The notes beneath the pieces were generated by a model. It was not told the DNA's origin. It did not search any database and saw nothing but the letters and a program-made list of their open reading frames with translations. The position numbers and the translations under genes were made by a program. Positions 19,615 to 29,800 of a stretch of DNA of 64,000 bases are shown here, in pieces (positions within the stretch are counted from its first letter, which is position 1; the number at the start of each line of letters is the position of its first letter). The DNA comes from Zunongwangia atlantica 22II14-10F7 (GTDB lineage: Bacteria; Bacteroidota; Bacteroidia; Flavobacteriales; Flavobacteriaceae), in the NCBI RefSeq assembly GCF_002094855.1, contig NZ_ARYN01000001.1:310001-374000 (forward strand). The letters are read 5' to 3'.

Positions 19615-21282
19615 ATGCGAGGATTCAAAAATAAATATGCATTAAACATTTTTGTTATTCTGGTAGGAATAATCATGTTTAGTGCTTGCGAAAAAGATGA
19701 AGAAGTTTTTGATAGAACAAGACTTTTTAGACCTGTTTTAAACGAAGATTTATATTCTGAAGGTAACGTAATTATTGTTAACCTTGGTAATATGCGAAGT
19801 GCTGAATATTATACAATAGAAGTTAGCCGTGACACATTTGCTACTATCGATTTTACAATAGAAACAGATACAAATTATGTAGAGATCAATGAGGATTTGA
19901 TAGGGGAAGAACTTTACTGGAATACCTTATATCAAATTAGAGCAACAGCCCATGCCGATGATCCTGAATTTGATAGTAAAATTTCAGACTTAGGAAATGT
20001 AAGAACCCAAAGATTTCCATCAATACTTAATGTTCCAAGTCGCTTTGATGTGATCGATACGGCTGCCAGGGTAACCTGGACGGCAGCGGGAGCTCCCGTT
20101 ACGGGCATTCAGGTTTTTGCAGCTGAAGATTTATCACTAAATACTCCTCTTTTTGCTGAACGACCGGTAAACCAACAGGAACGAGATTCTACAGAAGCTA
20201 TTGTCTATGGCTTAGATCCAGAAACCGAATATCAGATTGCGCTTTATAGCGATGATGAATTAAGGGGTTGGGTTAATTATACAACTTTACCAATGGATAT
20301 AAATTCTAATGATGCTAATGTAATCGATATTAGAGGCGCTACAGATTCTCTGGCAGTTTCTAACGCAGTAGCATCTGCTCCAGATGGTGGAGTGGTTTTA
20401 ATTTCAAGAGGAAGTGTTTACAAATTCCCGGAACAAAACCTGAATAAATCGATAACTATTCGTGCATCCTATGGTTTTGGAGAAAAACAAGCCATGTTGT
20501 ATACCACAGGGAACTGGGATATTGATGACAACTCGAATATAGATCATGTTCGATTTATAGATTTAGAAATTAGAGGAGAAGATTACACGGGTGATTACGT
20601 GTTTAATCCAAACCGAAGCAATGTGAATGTAGGAGAAGTTTTATTCGAAAAATGCCATATTTCTAATTTTAGAGGTATTATGAGAATAAGAACTACGGTA
20701 CAGATAGAAGAGTTTACTATAAGCAATTCTATAGTAGATACTATTGGGGGATACGGAATTTTTACCACAGATACAGATCCTTCATCTGGTACACCAACTG
20801 CTTCAGTGCAGGAGATCAACTTATTGAACAGCTCATTTAATTATATCGATACTGGAATTCAGTCTAGAAACAACTCACAGTCTATTACCATAGACGGTTG
20901 TTCTTTTGCGAACTTTATTGTAACCGGCGGCCGATTCTTTAGATATAGAGGTGGTGATGGTAACGATAATGTTACTAACGGGATTACAATCAGTAATTCG
21001 ATTTTTGGACATAGCTGGGATACCAGTGATAGTGATAACTACGGAATTCAGGGAATTGGCCAGGGATTAGGGAATACTAATTTCAATATTGTAAACAACT
21101 ATTCAACTGCGAATTTCTTCTTTAGCGGAGGTGAAATTCCAGGATTTCCAATTGCCAATTATAATGGAACACAGGACGATCTTTGGATGAACGTAGCCAC
21201 GCAAAACAATTTTAGTTTTCAGGATAGAGGATTCTCAGGACGTTTTGATACTGGTGATCCACGATGGAGAATTGAATTATAG
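19615..21282 (+). CDS. DUF5123/DUF4957-like beta-helix surface lipoprotein, probable pectin-binding protein
   Basis: This is a lipoprotein (lipobox FSAC about residue 25) in the third position after SusC and SusD, where surface glycan-binding proteins usually lie. Residues about 40-240 look like two beta-sandwich (fibronectin-like) units. Residues 240-555 look like a right-handed beta-helix (repeated ITISNSIF/INLLNSSFNYI turns) ending GDPRWRIEL, which matches DUF4957/DUF5123 proteins found in pectin loci. I see no lyase or hydrolase motif, so I infer binding, not catalysis, although a beta-helix lyase-like activity cannot be excluded. The ATG at 19615 is preferred; an upstream ATG at 19591 would overlap susD by 20 bases and spoil the signal peptide. 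A terminator-like hairpin follows 12 bases after the stop. Confidence 0.8.
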   Translation: MRGFKNKYALNIFVILVGIIMFSACEKDEEVFDRTRLFRPVLNEDLYSEGNVIIVNLGNMRSAEYYTIEVSRDTFATIDFTIETDTNYVEINEDLIGEELYWNTLYQIRATAHADDPEFDSKISDLGNVRTQRFPSILNVPSRFDVIDTAARVTWTAAGAPVTGIQVFAAEDLSLNTPLFAERPVNQQERDSTEAIVYGLDPETEYQIALYSDDELRGWVNYTTLPMDINSNDANVIDIRGATDSLAVSNAVASAPDGGVVLISRGSVYKFPEQNLNKSITIRASYGFGEKQAMLYTTGNWDIDDNSNIDHVRFIDLEIRGEDYTGDYVFNPNRSNVNVGEVLFEKCHISNFRGIMRIRTTVQIEEFTISNSIVDTIGGYGIFTTDTDPSSGTPTASVQEINLLNSSFNYIDTGIQSRNNSQSITIDGCSFANFIVTGGRFFRYRGGDGNDNVTNGITISNSIFGHSWDTSDSDNYGIQGIGQGLGNTNFNIVNNYSTANFFFSGGEIPGFPIANYNGTQDDLWMNVATQNNFSFQDRGFSGRFDTGDPRWRIEL

Positions 21283-21294
21283 CCTTTAATAATG

Positions 21295-21329
21295 ATCAAA
21301 GCTGGAAAATTCCAGCTTTGATTTTTTTA
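21295..21329 (+). terminator. Strong hairpin plus T-run inside the operon (attenuator-like)
   Basis: Left arm ATCAAAGCTGGA (21295-21306) and right arm TCCAGCTTTGAT (21311-21322) form a perfect 12-bp stem with a 4-base loop, followed by seven T. It ends only 12 bases before the start of the PL1 gene, leaving no room for a separate promoter. Partial read-through would lower the lyase genes relative to susCD. Confidence 0.85.
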
Positions 21330-21339
21330 AACCAAGATT

Positions 21340-22773
21340 GTGAAAATTATTCTATATTTTTTTACGGCACTTATTTTTTCCTGTTCAGATAATCATAATC
21401 AGGAAGATGAGGAATCACCAGTTCGCCACGAGCCTGTTCAGGAAGAAGCTTTTGCTTTTCCTACTGCCGAGGGTTTTGGCAAAAATACTACTGGAGGTCG
21501 TGGTGGTAAGGTTATATATGTTTCTAAATTATCAGATGATGGTTCAAAAGGAACTTTGCGATATGCCATAAATCAGTCTGGCGCCAGATACATTGTATTT
21601 AATACTGGTGGGACAATTTTTTTAAATTCAGAATTAAAAATAGAAAATCCCAATCTTACCATTGCCGGGCAAACTGCCCCGGGTGAAGGGATTAGTATTG
21701 CCGGTTATCCTGTAAGTATTGCAGCCGATAACATAATTATCAGGTTTTTACGATTTAGAATGGGAGACCTAAATAATGTAGAAGGAGATGCTATTGGATC
21801 TCGATTCAACAAAAATATTATTATCGATCATTGTTCTATGAGCTGGTCTACAGACGAGTGCGTTTCAATTTATAACAACGAAAATACAACGGTACAATGG
21901 TGTCTTATTGCTGAAAGTTTAAGGAATTCGGCTCACGCAAAAGGAGCGCATGGCTATGGCGGAATTTGGGGAGGTAAAAATGCCAGTTTTCATCACAATT
22001 TATTAGCCCATCATGATAGCCGAAATCCAAGATTGGGAGAGTATGCAGGATCTGCATTTGCTTTGACAGATTTAGTTGATGTTCGAAATAACGTAATTTA
22101 TAATTGGCAGGGCAATAGTATTTATGGTGGTGAAGCAATGAATGTTAATATTGTAAATAATTATTATAAACCGGGACCTGCAACTTTAAAGAAAGAACGA
22201 ATTGTAGCCATCGATAAAAATCTTAATGAGGATACCGAAGTTTATAATATTTGGGGCAAGTTTTTTATAGACGGAAATTTTGTTGAAGGAAGTACACGGG
22301 CAAGTGAGAATAATTGGGAATTTGGAGTATACAATCAAATTCATAGTAAATACGGTAGTTTAACCCAAGAAGATAAGAATGCTATGAAGATTGAATCTCC
22401 ACATCCTATCAATGACAATGTAGAAACTCAGAGTGCTCAGCAGGCTTATGAAGCTGTATTGGCTAAAGCTGGAAATACCATTTTTAGGGATCATATAGAC
22501 GAACATGTAATTGCAGATGTACAAAATAAAAGTTTTACCTATTCTGGATCGCGTGGAAGCACTAACGGAATAATTGATACCCAAAGTGATGTTGGTGGCT
22601 ATCCAGAACTAGATAAAGGAACTGCTTTAAAAGATTCAGATTTAGACGGAATGCCAGACGATTGGGAAATTGAAAACAATTTGGATCCTGAGAATTTTGA
22701 TGCAAACGATAACGATCTTAGTACAGGTTACGATAATCTGGAAGTATATTTAAATAGCCTAACCCCTAACTAA
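21340..22773 (+). CDS. PL1-family pectate lyase, lipoprotein
   Basis: The enzyme cuts polygalacturonate by beta-elimination, giving unsaturated products for the GH105 of block A. The beta-helix lyase signatures include GGRGGKVIYVSKLSDDGSKG, YIVFNTGGTI, LTIAGQTAPGEGISIAGYPV, the Ca-binding region IIDHCSMSWSTDECVS, and the catalytic Arg region SRNPRLG. A small C-terminal tail holds DSDLDGMPDDWE, a calcium-binding type-3 thrombospondin-like loop. The start is GTG at 21340; it gives a compact lipoprotein signal with lipobox IFSC (Cys about residue 15). It follows directly after the hairpin at 21295 and lies 19 bases before its larger homologue. The two lyase domains are clearly paralogous. Confidence 0.92.
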   Translation: MKIILYFFTALIFSCSDNHNQEDEESPVRHEPVQEEAFAFPTAEGFGKNTTGGRGGKVIYVSKLSDDGSKGTLRYAINQSGARYIVFNTGGTIFLNSELKIENPNLTIAGQTAPGEGISIAGYPVSIAADNIIIRFLRFRMGDLNNVEGDAIGSRFNKNIIIDHCSMSWSTDECVSIYNNENTTVQWCLIAESLRNSAHAKGAHGYGGIWGGKNASFHHNLLAHHDSRNPRLGEYAGSAFALTDLVDVRNNVIYNWQGNSIYGGEAMNVNIVNNYYKPGPATLKKERIVAIDKNLNEDTEVYNIWGKFFIDGNFVEGSTRASENNWEFGVYNQIHSKYGSLTQEDKNAMKIESPHPINDNVETQSAQQAYEAVLAKAGNTIFRDHIDEHVIADVQNKSFTYSGSRGSTNGIIDTQSDVGGYPELDKGTALKDSDLDGMPDDWEIENNLDPENFDANDNDLSTGYDNLEVYLNSLTPN

Positions 22774-22792
22774 TAAACCGAAAAAAACAACC

Positions 22793-25015
22793 ATGAAATA
22801 CCGAAAATCGATAAAATACCAGCCTTTTTTTATACTGAATCTTTTTCTGTTGTTTCTCTTTAGTGGAAACTCTGTTTTTGGACAAAATTTAGCGTTTCCT
22901 GGGGCAGAGGGATTTGGTAGATACACCAAAGGAGGAAGAAATGGAATTGTTTACAAGGTTACCAACCTAAATGATAGTGGAGAGGGAAGTCTTAGAAAAG
23001 GAATTCAAAAAAAAGAACCCAGAATTATCGTTTTTGAGGTTTCAGGAACGATTAATTTAGAATCAACTTTAGATATAAATCGAGGTGATCTTACGATTGC
23101 TGGGCAAACTGCGCCGGAAGGCGGAATTACACTTAAAGGTTACCCAATTAAGATAAAAGCCGATAATGTAATCATTCAGTATATACGATTTAGGATGGGC
23201 GATATTAATGGTGTAGAAGACGATGCTTTAGGAGGTCGTGGTAATTCAGATATTATGATAGATCATTGTTCAATAAGTTGGGCAACAGACGAAAATTCTT
23301 CATTTTACTGGAATAGAAATTTTACCATGCAGTGGTGTATAATTTCAGAAGCATTAAATAGATCGGTACATCATAAAGGTGCACATGGTTATGGCGGAAT
23401 CTGGGGTGGGCAAAATGCCAGTTTTCATCATAATTTAATTGCCAGCAATAGTAGTAGAAATCCACGTTTTGGAGGATCATCTTCGGTTCCAAATAAAGAG
23501 GATGAACTGGTCGATTTCAGAAATAATGTCATTTTTAACTGGGGATTTAATAGTATTTACGGTGGCGAAAAAGGCAGGTATAATTTGGTAAATAATTACT
23601 TTAAACCGGGACCTGCCACAAAAGATGATGTAAAAGACCGAATTTTGAATCCAAGCAAGCCTTATGGTCAATTTTTTGTTGAAGGAAATTATGTTGAGGG
23701 CTTGCAAACCGTAAGCAGGGATAACTGGAAAGGTGGTGTACAATGTGACGATCCTGCTAAAACCAAGGCTTCAGAAATGTTCGATATTTTGAATAATATT
23801 AATACTGAAGAAGCTTATGCTGCTTACAATAATGTTCTGAAACAAGCTGGTGCCAGTCTTTACAGAGATGAGGTGGATGAACGAATAATTACAGAAGTAA
23901 GATCTGGTAAAACAACTTTTAAAAACGGAATTATAGATTCCCAGGAAGATGTTGGCGGATGGCCAATTTTAAAAAATGGAAAAAGTAAAAAAGATAGCGA
24001 TAGCGATGGAATGCCAGATGATTGGGAAAGGACAAACAATTTAGATCCTAATAAAAACGATGCAACGCAGCACCAATTAAGTGAGCAGTATACTAATGTC
24101 GAAATTTATATTCAGGAATTAACAAAATCGGCTCAATATGATTTTGTTGTCGCTAATGATGGTAGTGGCGATTTTAAAACACTTACAGCGCTCATCAATA
24201 ATTTGCCTGATTTCAGAAAAAATGAAACGCGAGTGTTTATAAAAAATGGGATTTATAAAGAAAAATTGGTTTTACCCGCTTCTAAAACCAATATTCAGTT
24301 TATAGGCGAAAGTAAAGACAGTACGATCATAACTTACGACGATTATGCGAGCAAACTCAATCGCTTTGGGGAAGGTTTGGGAACAACAGGATCTACGTCT
24401 TTTTTTATTTTTGGAGACGATTTTTATGCAGAAAATATCACGTTCGAAAATAGTGCCGGGCAGGTTGGGCAAGCCGTTGCTGTTAGAGTAGATGGAAATA
24501 ACGCTCATTTTAAAAAGTGTAATTTTCTGGGGAATCAGGATACACTTTATCTACATGGTAAAAACAGTCAGCAATTTTATGAAAACTGCTATATCGAGGG
24601 AACGGTAGATTTTATTTTTGGATGGTCCTCGGCTGTTTTTTATCAATGTGAGATTAAAAGTAAACGAGATGGCTATGTCACGGCAGCTTCTACCGAAGAA
24701 GGTGCGAAATACGGTATTGTATTTATTGAATGTGATTTTACTGCGGAAGGAGTTGAAGCAAATTCAGTGTACCTGGGAAGACCGTGGCGAAATTACGCGC
24801 AAACCGTACTTATTAATTGCCATCTTGAAGATCATATTAAAACAGAAGGCTGGCATAACTGGGGAAAACCAGAAGCCGAAGAAACCACTTTTTATGCTGA
24901 ATACAATTCTACCGGGCCTGGAGCCTCAGGCGACCGAGTAAATTGGGCAAAATCTTTATCTGAAGAACAACAGGAATATTACTTAAGCTTGATAAATAAG
25001 AATAAGCAGAATTAG
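22793..25015 (+). CDS. Bimodular PL1 pectate lyase - CE8 pectin methylesterase fusion
   Basis: One secreted chain (740 residues) both de-esterifies and cleaves pectin. The signal peptide ends about residue 30 (VFGQ). Residues 32-430 are a PL1 lyase paralogous to the gene upstream (IDHCSISWATDENSS, SSRNPRFGG, then DSDSDGMPDDWE). Residues 445-735 are a CE8 methylesterase (FVVANDGSGDFKTLTALI) with catalytic Asp583 in NQDTLYL, Asp606 in VDFIFGW and the GRPWR arginine; the C-terminal stretch TTFYAEYNSTGPGA is typical. The order lyase-then-esterase contrasts with the acylesterase-CE8 fusion of block A. The CE8 reaction releases methanol. It is the last gene of block B, with a terminator 33 bases after the stop. 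An overlapping + strand reading frame at 24618-24941 is a shadow of this gene. Confidence 0.93.
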   Translation: MKYRKSIKYQPFFILNLFLLFLFSGNSVFGQNLAFPGAEGFGRYTKGGRNGIVYKVTNLNDSGEGSLRKGIQKKEPRIIVFEVSGTINLESTLDINRGDLTIAGQTAPEGGITLKGYPIKIKADNVIIQYIRFRMGDINGVEDDALGGRGNSDIMIDHCSISWATDENSSFYWNRNFTMQWCIISEALNRSVHHKGAHGYGGIWGGQNASFHHNLIASNSSRNPRFGGSSSVPNKEDELVDFRNNVIFNWGFNSIYGGEKGRYNLVNNYFKPGPATKDDVKDRILNPSKPYGQFFVEGNYVEGLQTVSRDNWKGGVQCDDPAKTKASEMFDILNNINTEEAYAAYNNVLKQAGASLYRDEVDERIITEVRSGKTTFKNGIIDSQEDVGGWPILKNGKSKKDSDSDGMPDDWERTNNLDPNKNDATQHQLSEQYTNVEIYIQELTKSAQYDFVVANDGSGDFKTLTALINNLPDFRKNETRVFIKNGIYKEKLVLPASKTNIQFIGESKDSTIITYDDYASKLNRFGEGLGTTGSTSFFIFGDDFYAENITFENSAGQVGQAVAVRVDGNNAHFKKCNFLGNQDTLYLHGKNSQQFYENCYIEGTVDFIFGWSSAVFYQCEIKSKRDGYVTAASTEEGAKYGIVFIECDFTAEGVEANSVYLGRPWRNYAQTVLINCHLEDHIKTEGWHNWGKPEAEETTFYAEYNSTGPGASGDRVNWAKSLSEEQQEYYLSLINKNKQN

Positions 25016-25047
25016 AAATATTTTCTAAAACCTTCAATTTCCAACCA

Positions 25048-25077
25048 GGGAGTAATTAAAAATTACTCCCTTTTTTT
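25048..25077 (+). terminator. Rho-independent terminator closing pectin block B
   Basis: A perfect 10-bp stem, GGGAGTAATT (25048-25057) and AATTACTCCC (25061-25070), with a 3-base loop and seven T. It ends the pectin locus. The remaining gap to the FecR gene has no exact TAnnTTTG box; it holds a weak inverted repeat AACGA-TC-TCGTT at 25117-25128. Confidence 0.9.
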
Positions 25078-25231
25078 ATACAATTTTGGTTTTAGCCCTT
25101 GAAAAATGGGTACGTAAACGATCTCGTTAATTTTTTGTTACCATAAAAAAATTTCATTTTACAATTTGTTGATTTTCGTTTTTACGGGAAAATTCAACTT
25201 TCGGGACTCCTTATAGTAAAGGACCTGATGA

Positions 25232-26164
25232 ATGAAAAAAATAAATAAAAAAGAACTAAAGTGCATTCGATACCTCGCCGGCGAGATGTCTTTAGAAGAT
25301 CGATCGGTTTTTGAGATCGAATTATCCTTAGACGAAACTTTACGAGAAATCTTCGATAATTATAAATCTGTTTGGGAGCAATACGATACTGAAAAAAGTA
25401 TTCCCATAAGTTTTCAGGAGAAAACACTTTCTCATAAAAATGTAATGCTTGCAAGTGCTACGGCTGTTGTTGGGATCGTATTATTCTTTTGCTTTTCCTG
25501 GTTTAGTGTAACGCCAAAATGGAATCATATAATTGCTGAAAATGGGCAAAGAAAAACACTTTTTTTGTCAGATAGCAGCAAGGTGATTTTAAATGCCGGG
25601 AGTAGCCTTTCCTTTCCAGAAGAGTTTACAGATTATAGAGAAGTAAAACTTACAGGTGAAGCTTATTTTGAAATATCCAAAGATGCGGCCCATCCTTTTA
25701 TTGTTAATAGTACCGACTTTAAAGTGAAAGTGCTGGGAACGCAGTTTTCAGTTAATAATGCATACGCTAAAAAGGAAGTTGCATTAAAAGAAGGTGCGGT
25801 AGAGTTTATTCAGAATAACAATAATGATAAAATTACACTGTCACCTGGCGAGCGTTTAATTTGGGATACGGCTAATAATCAGGTTCATAAAGAAAGTTTT
25901 AATCCTAAAGTTGAGTTAGCCTGGACAACCAATACGCTTTTACTTGATAATATTTTATTCAGAAATGCCCTTAAAGATATTAACCAGTTTTATGGGGTAA
26001 GTTTTGTAATTAAGAATAGTGGTTTATTAGATCAACACATCACAGGCATATTTAAGGACGAGAATTTAAACGACTTTATCCATTCTTTAGAGTTTATCGC
26101 AGACGTAGAGATAGAGGAACTTCAGGATAAAATATTCCTAATTAAATCCAAGCAAAATGATTAA
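25232..26164 (+). CDS. FecR-family anti-sigma factor
   Basis: This is an inner-membrane regulator that relays the state of a TonB-dependent transducer to an ECF sigma factor. Cytoplasmic residues 1-72 include the short helical start YLAGEMSLEDR; one membrane segment spans about 73-93; the periplasmic FecR domain carries the hallmark SDSSKVILNAGSSLSFPEEF, REVKLTGEAYFEISKDAAHPF and the C-terminal secretin-like domain from about residue 230. It overlaps the sigma gene by 8 bases, and here the anti-sigma gene comes first, the reverse of the usual order. The partner sensor is the STN-type SusC at 26802. Confidence 0.92.
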   Translation: MKKINKKELKCIRYLAGEMSLEDRSVFEIELSLDETLREIFDNYKSVWEQYDTEKSIPISFQEKTLSHKNVMLASATAVVGIVLFFCFSWFSVTPKWNHIIAENGQRKTLFLSDSSKVILNAGSSLSFPEEFTDYREVKLTGEAYFEISKDAAHPFIVNSTDFKVKVLGTQFSVNNAYAKKEVALKEGAVEFIQNNNNDKITLSPGERLIWDTANNQVHKESFNPKVELAWTTNTLLLDNILFRNALKDINQFYGVSFVIKNSGLLDQHITGIFKDENLNDFIHSLEFIADVEIEELQDKIFLIKSKQND

Positions 26165-26744
26165 GCCACTAAAATCTTTAGGAGTTACCAAGTCTACAGA
26201 TAGGCAACTTTTTATAAGAATGAGCAATGGCGAGTATAAAGCCCTGAATATTCTTTTTAATAAATACTATTCAGCCTTGTGCAAATTTGGCAATCTCTAC
26301 GAGAATGATGCCGCACTAGTAGAAGAAAAAATTTCAGATGTTTTTATCCAATTATGGAATAAAAGAAATCTGCTAAAAGATATCACAAACCCAAAACCAT
26401 ATTTATATGTAACAGTTAGAAATAAACTTCTCAAAAAGAGTCAAACTCAACTCAACCTTCAGTACCTGGACGATCATAAAACTGATATTGGACTTTTGCA
26501 TGCACCCAGTATCGAGGAAGAAACGATTATCGAGGAACAAAAAGAGGGTGTTAAACAGTTTCTTAACCGGGTTTTAAATCTTCTGCCAAAAAAATCGAGA
26601 AGGATTTTTGTAATGAGTAGGGTAGAAGGGTTTAAGTACCATGAGATTGCTGAAATTATGGAGATTTCTCCAAGAACTGTCGAGACACATATTGCTATTG
26701 CCATTAGATACCTAAGCAAACAACAAAAATTTCCGAACACCTAA
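26157..26744 (+). CDS. ECF RNA polymerase sigma factor (FecI-like)
   Basis: This is a sigma-70 family ECF factor (195 residues) of the Bacteroidota FecI-like group. Region 2 is at about residues 25-90 (LFNKYYSALCKFGNLYENDAALVEEKISDVFIQLW). Region 4 at about 135-185 has the helix-turn-helix FKYHEIAEIMEISPRTVETHI. Translation is likely coupled to the FecR gene by the 8-base overlap. It should switch on the SusC/SusD/phosphodiesterase genes that start 57 bases downstream, when the outer-membrane transducer is occupied. Target promoters are not recognizable by eye. Confidence 0.93.
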   Translation: MIKPLKSLGVTKSTDRQLFIRMSNGEYKALNILFNKYYSALCKFGNLYENDAALVEEKISDVFIQLWNKRNLLKDITNPKPYLYVTVRNKLLKKSQTQLNLQYLDDHKTDIGLLHAPSIEEETIIEEQKEGVKQFLNRVLNLLPKKSRRIFVMSRVEGFKYHEIAEIMEISPRTVETHIAIAIRYLSKQQKFPNT

Positions 26745-26801
26745 AACTAGGAACAAAAGAGGAGTCCGTAGCTATTTACGTTGCTCACAAAAACTAACAA
26801 A

Positions 26802-29800
26802 ATGGTAAAAAAATTATTTTTTATACTTTTTGCGTTTGGTTTAAGTACAAGCTTTTACGCAAATTCTTTCAGGGAAAAATCAAGTCCTGAATCATCCAAA
26901 ATCAAATTTAAAGACAGATTAATTGGGCTAGATATTAAGAATAGTCCTTTAACACAGGTTTTTTTAGAGATCGAATCTCAAATAGAGAAAAAATTTATCT
27001 ATCTACCAGATCAGGAAATCTATAAATCTAAGGTTTCTTTAAATATTAGCAAGGCACCTTTACAAGATGTGCTGGACAAACTGGAACAACTGGTTGCGTT
27101 AAAATTTAAGGTTACAGAAAACGGAATTTTAGTAAAAGAAAAATCGAAATCTGAAACCAAAAGTTTACAACAGGTACGTATTCAGGGAAAAGTTTTAGAC
27201 GAGCAGTCTTTACCAATCCCTGGAGCAACGCTTATGTTAACTTCAGAAAATAGAGGAACGGCTACAGACTTTGATGGTAACTTTAGTATATCTTTAAATA
27301 CCAGCGACTTGCCGGTAGAGCTTAAAGTAACTTTTGTTGGCTATAAAACCAGGTATATTCCTGTTACTGAAGCTGTAAATGATCTTCAGATAATTCTTGA
27401 AGCCTCTACAGAAAGTTTAAACGAAGTAGTAATTACCGGGCAGGGAGCAGATGTTCGTAAAAAGAGGTTATCTACCTCTGTAGTGACAATAAACGAAGAC
27501 GAATTAAATAAAATCTCTGCACAACGTATAGACCAGAAATTATCTGCTGAACTTCCAAACGCTCAGATAAATTTAACTGGCGGGCAGGCAGGTGCAACAT
27601 CTATTATTCGTGCAAGAGGGGTAAACTCGGCCTTTTTAAGTTCTACACCAATTATTTACTTAGATGGGGTAAGAATGGATAATCTAAACACCCAAATGCA
27701 ATTGGGAGGAACTTCACAAGGATCTGCGATTAGTGCCTTGGCAGATATTCCTATGGATAATATTGAAAAGATCGAATACATTAATGGTGGTGCAGCAACA
27801 ACTTTATACGGTTCTGATGCCGCAAATGGTGTTATCCAGATTTTCACTAAAAAAGGAGGGAAATTAGGAACCAGTCTTACACTTGAAGCAGAAAGCGGAG
27901 TAGAAACTCCTACCAACGATTACCTGTATTTTGATCGTACCGATGATCTTTTATTTAGAAATGGTTTTTACCAAAAATATAGGCTTAACTTAAACGGAAA
28001 AGGAGAAGAAGGTTTTGGTTATACTTTTTCGGGTAGTTTTAGAAATAGCTCTGGAGTACAGATCCACGATCAAAACGAGAATTTAAAGGCCGATTTTAGT
28101 ACTGGTTTTAGAGCTAAACTTAACGACAAGCTTAATTACGAAAGTTCTTTTATTTATGTGCATAACGAATATAAAAGAAACAGAAACGGAAACCAGGGAG
28201 GTTATACCGGGCTTTGGTTTGCTGAAGATGGAGCTTCTTCTTTTACCGGTCCTGGTTTTAATAATCGTTTAGACGAACTTACAGATCAGGAATTTCAGGA
28301 TATAAAATCTTATATCGATAACGCTGAGCGCTTACAGGATAATCAAATTGTTGTTAACCGTTTTACAACTTCACAAATCTTAAAATATAAGCCATTAGAC
28401 AATCTTAATTTTAGGTTTACCGGTGGTCTGGATTATCGTGCACAAGATCAAAATGTAGTTTCTACAAACGAATATCTTACTGCAACTCGCGGGCAGGAAG
28501 TTATGGATGAAGGTAGTATCCAGAATGTACAACGTAATTATCTTGGTTTAACATTAGAACTTACCGGGCAGCATAATTGGGATATAGGAAACTTCTCTTT
28601 AATTACCACTTTTGGTGGGCAGTTCTTTAGAACCAGTGATCACCAGATTTTGTATAGCGGTTCCAACATTCGCGATGGTGCACAAACCATAAGTGATGCA
28701 GCGGTTAAAGATAGCGACGAGTATTTAAGCGAAGTGCTAAACTATGGTGTTTATCTTCAGGAAAACATAGGTTTTAAAGATAAATTATTCATAGATCTTG
28801 GTATACGTGGCGACCGTAACCCGGCGTTTGGAGAAAATATCGGGACTCAGTTTTATCCAAAAGCAGGTGTTTCTTATATGCTTTCTTCTGAATCCTGGTT
28901 TAATTCTGAATTATTTAATTCGGTTAGACTTCGTGGAAGTTATGGGGTAGCGGGTAATTTACCACCAGCATACACCAACGAAAGAACTATTAGATTCGAC
29001 GGATTTTTAGGTGAACAATCTGCCTATTTTGGGCAACCGGGTAACGAAAATCTAAGACCAGAAAAAACAACAACTTTTGAAGGTGGTATAGATCTTTCTT
29101 TAGCGAATAGCCGTATTAATTTTTCAGCAGGGTATTATAGAGCGCTTACAAGAGATGGATTATTTTATGTGCCATCTGCTCCTTCTACAGGATACAGCAT
29201 TAGTCAGCTATATAATATTGGAGAGATTGAAAATTACGGTTTAGAAATCAGCGCAAACTTTGTTCCTATAGAAACTAAGGATATGAATCTAAGTATTAGC
29301 GCTTCATTTAACACATTGCATAATGAAGTTTTAGATTCTGGCGGTGCACCTGCTTTCAATATTAATGGTTTTAGTGCACGTACTTTGCAAACCGTGGTTC
29401 AGGAAGGATATCCGGTAGGTTTTATTCGAGGAAACTACGGAACTTTTGATGAAAATGGTGTTTTAGAAACCTCTGTTCCTCAATCATATTTAGGAACTAC
29501 CATTCCAGATATTTTTGGAAACTTAAGTCTTAATTATTCTTATAAAAACTTCAGTTTGTTTGCTAATGCTTCTTACCAGGCAGGTGCTTATGCTCATAAC
29601 TGGGATGCACAGTTTAGATATAATTATGCAGCTTCTGAAGATTATATTCCGGCAGGAGAAATTGAAGCAAATGGTAGAAGTAACTGGCTTTCTTTTACAA
29701 ATAGATTTGTAGAGAAAACAGATTTCTTAAAGATTAGAACTATTGGTCTTAGTTATACACTTCAGCCAAAAAATGAGGCAATGTATAAATCGATCATGTT

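Noticed and set aside
24618-24941. A 107-residue + strand open frame inside the PL1-CE8 gene
   Set aside because: It overlaps the catalytic CE8 region in another frame, has no domain-like composition, and CE8 motifs in the main frame are intact.
25117-25128. Inverted repeat AACGA-TC-TCGTT before the FecR gene as an operator
   Set aside because: The arms are only 5 bases and it matches no other site in the window; chance is likely.
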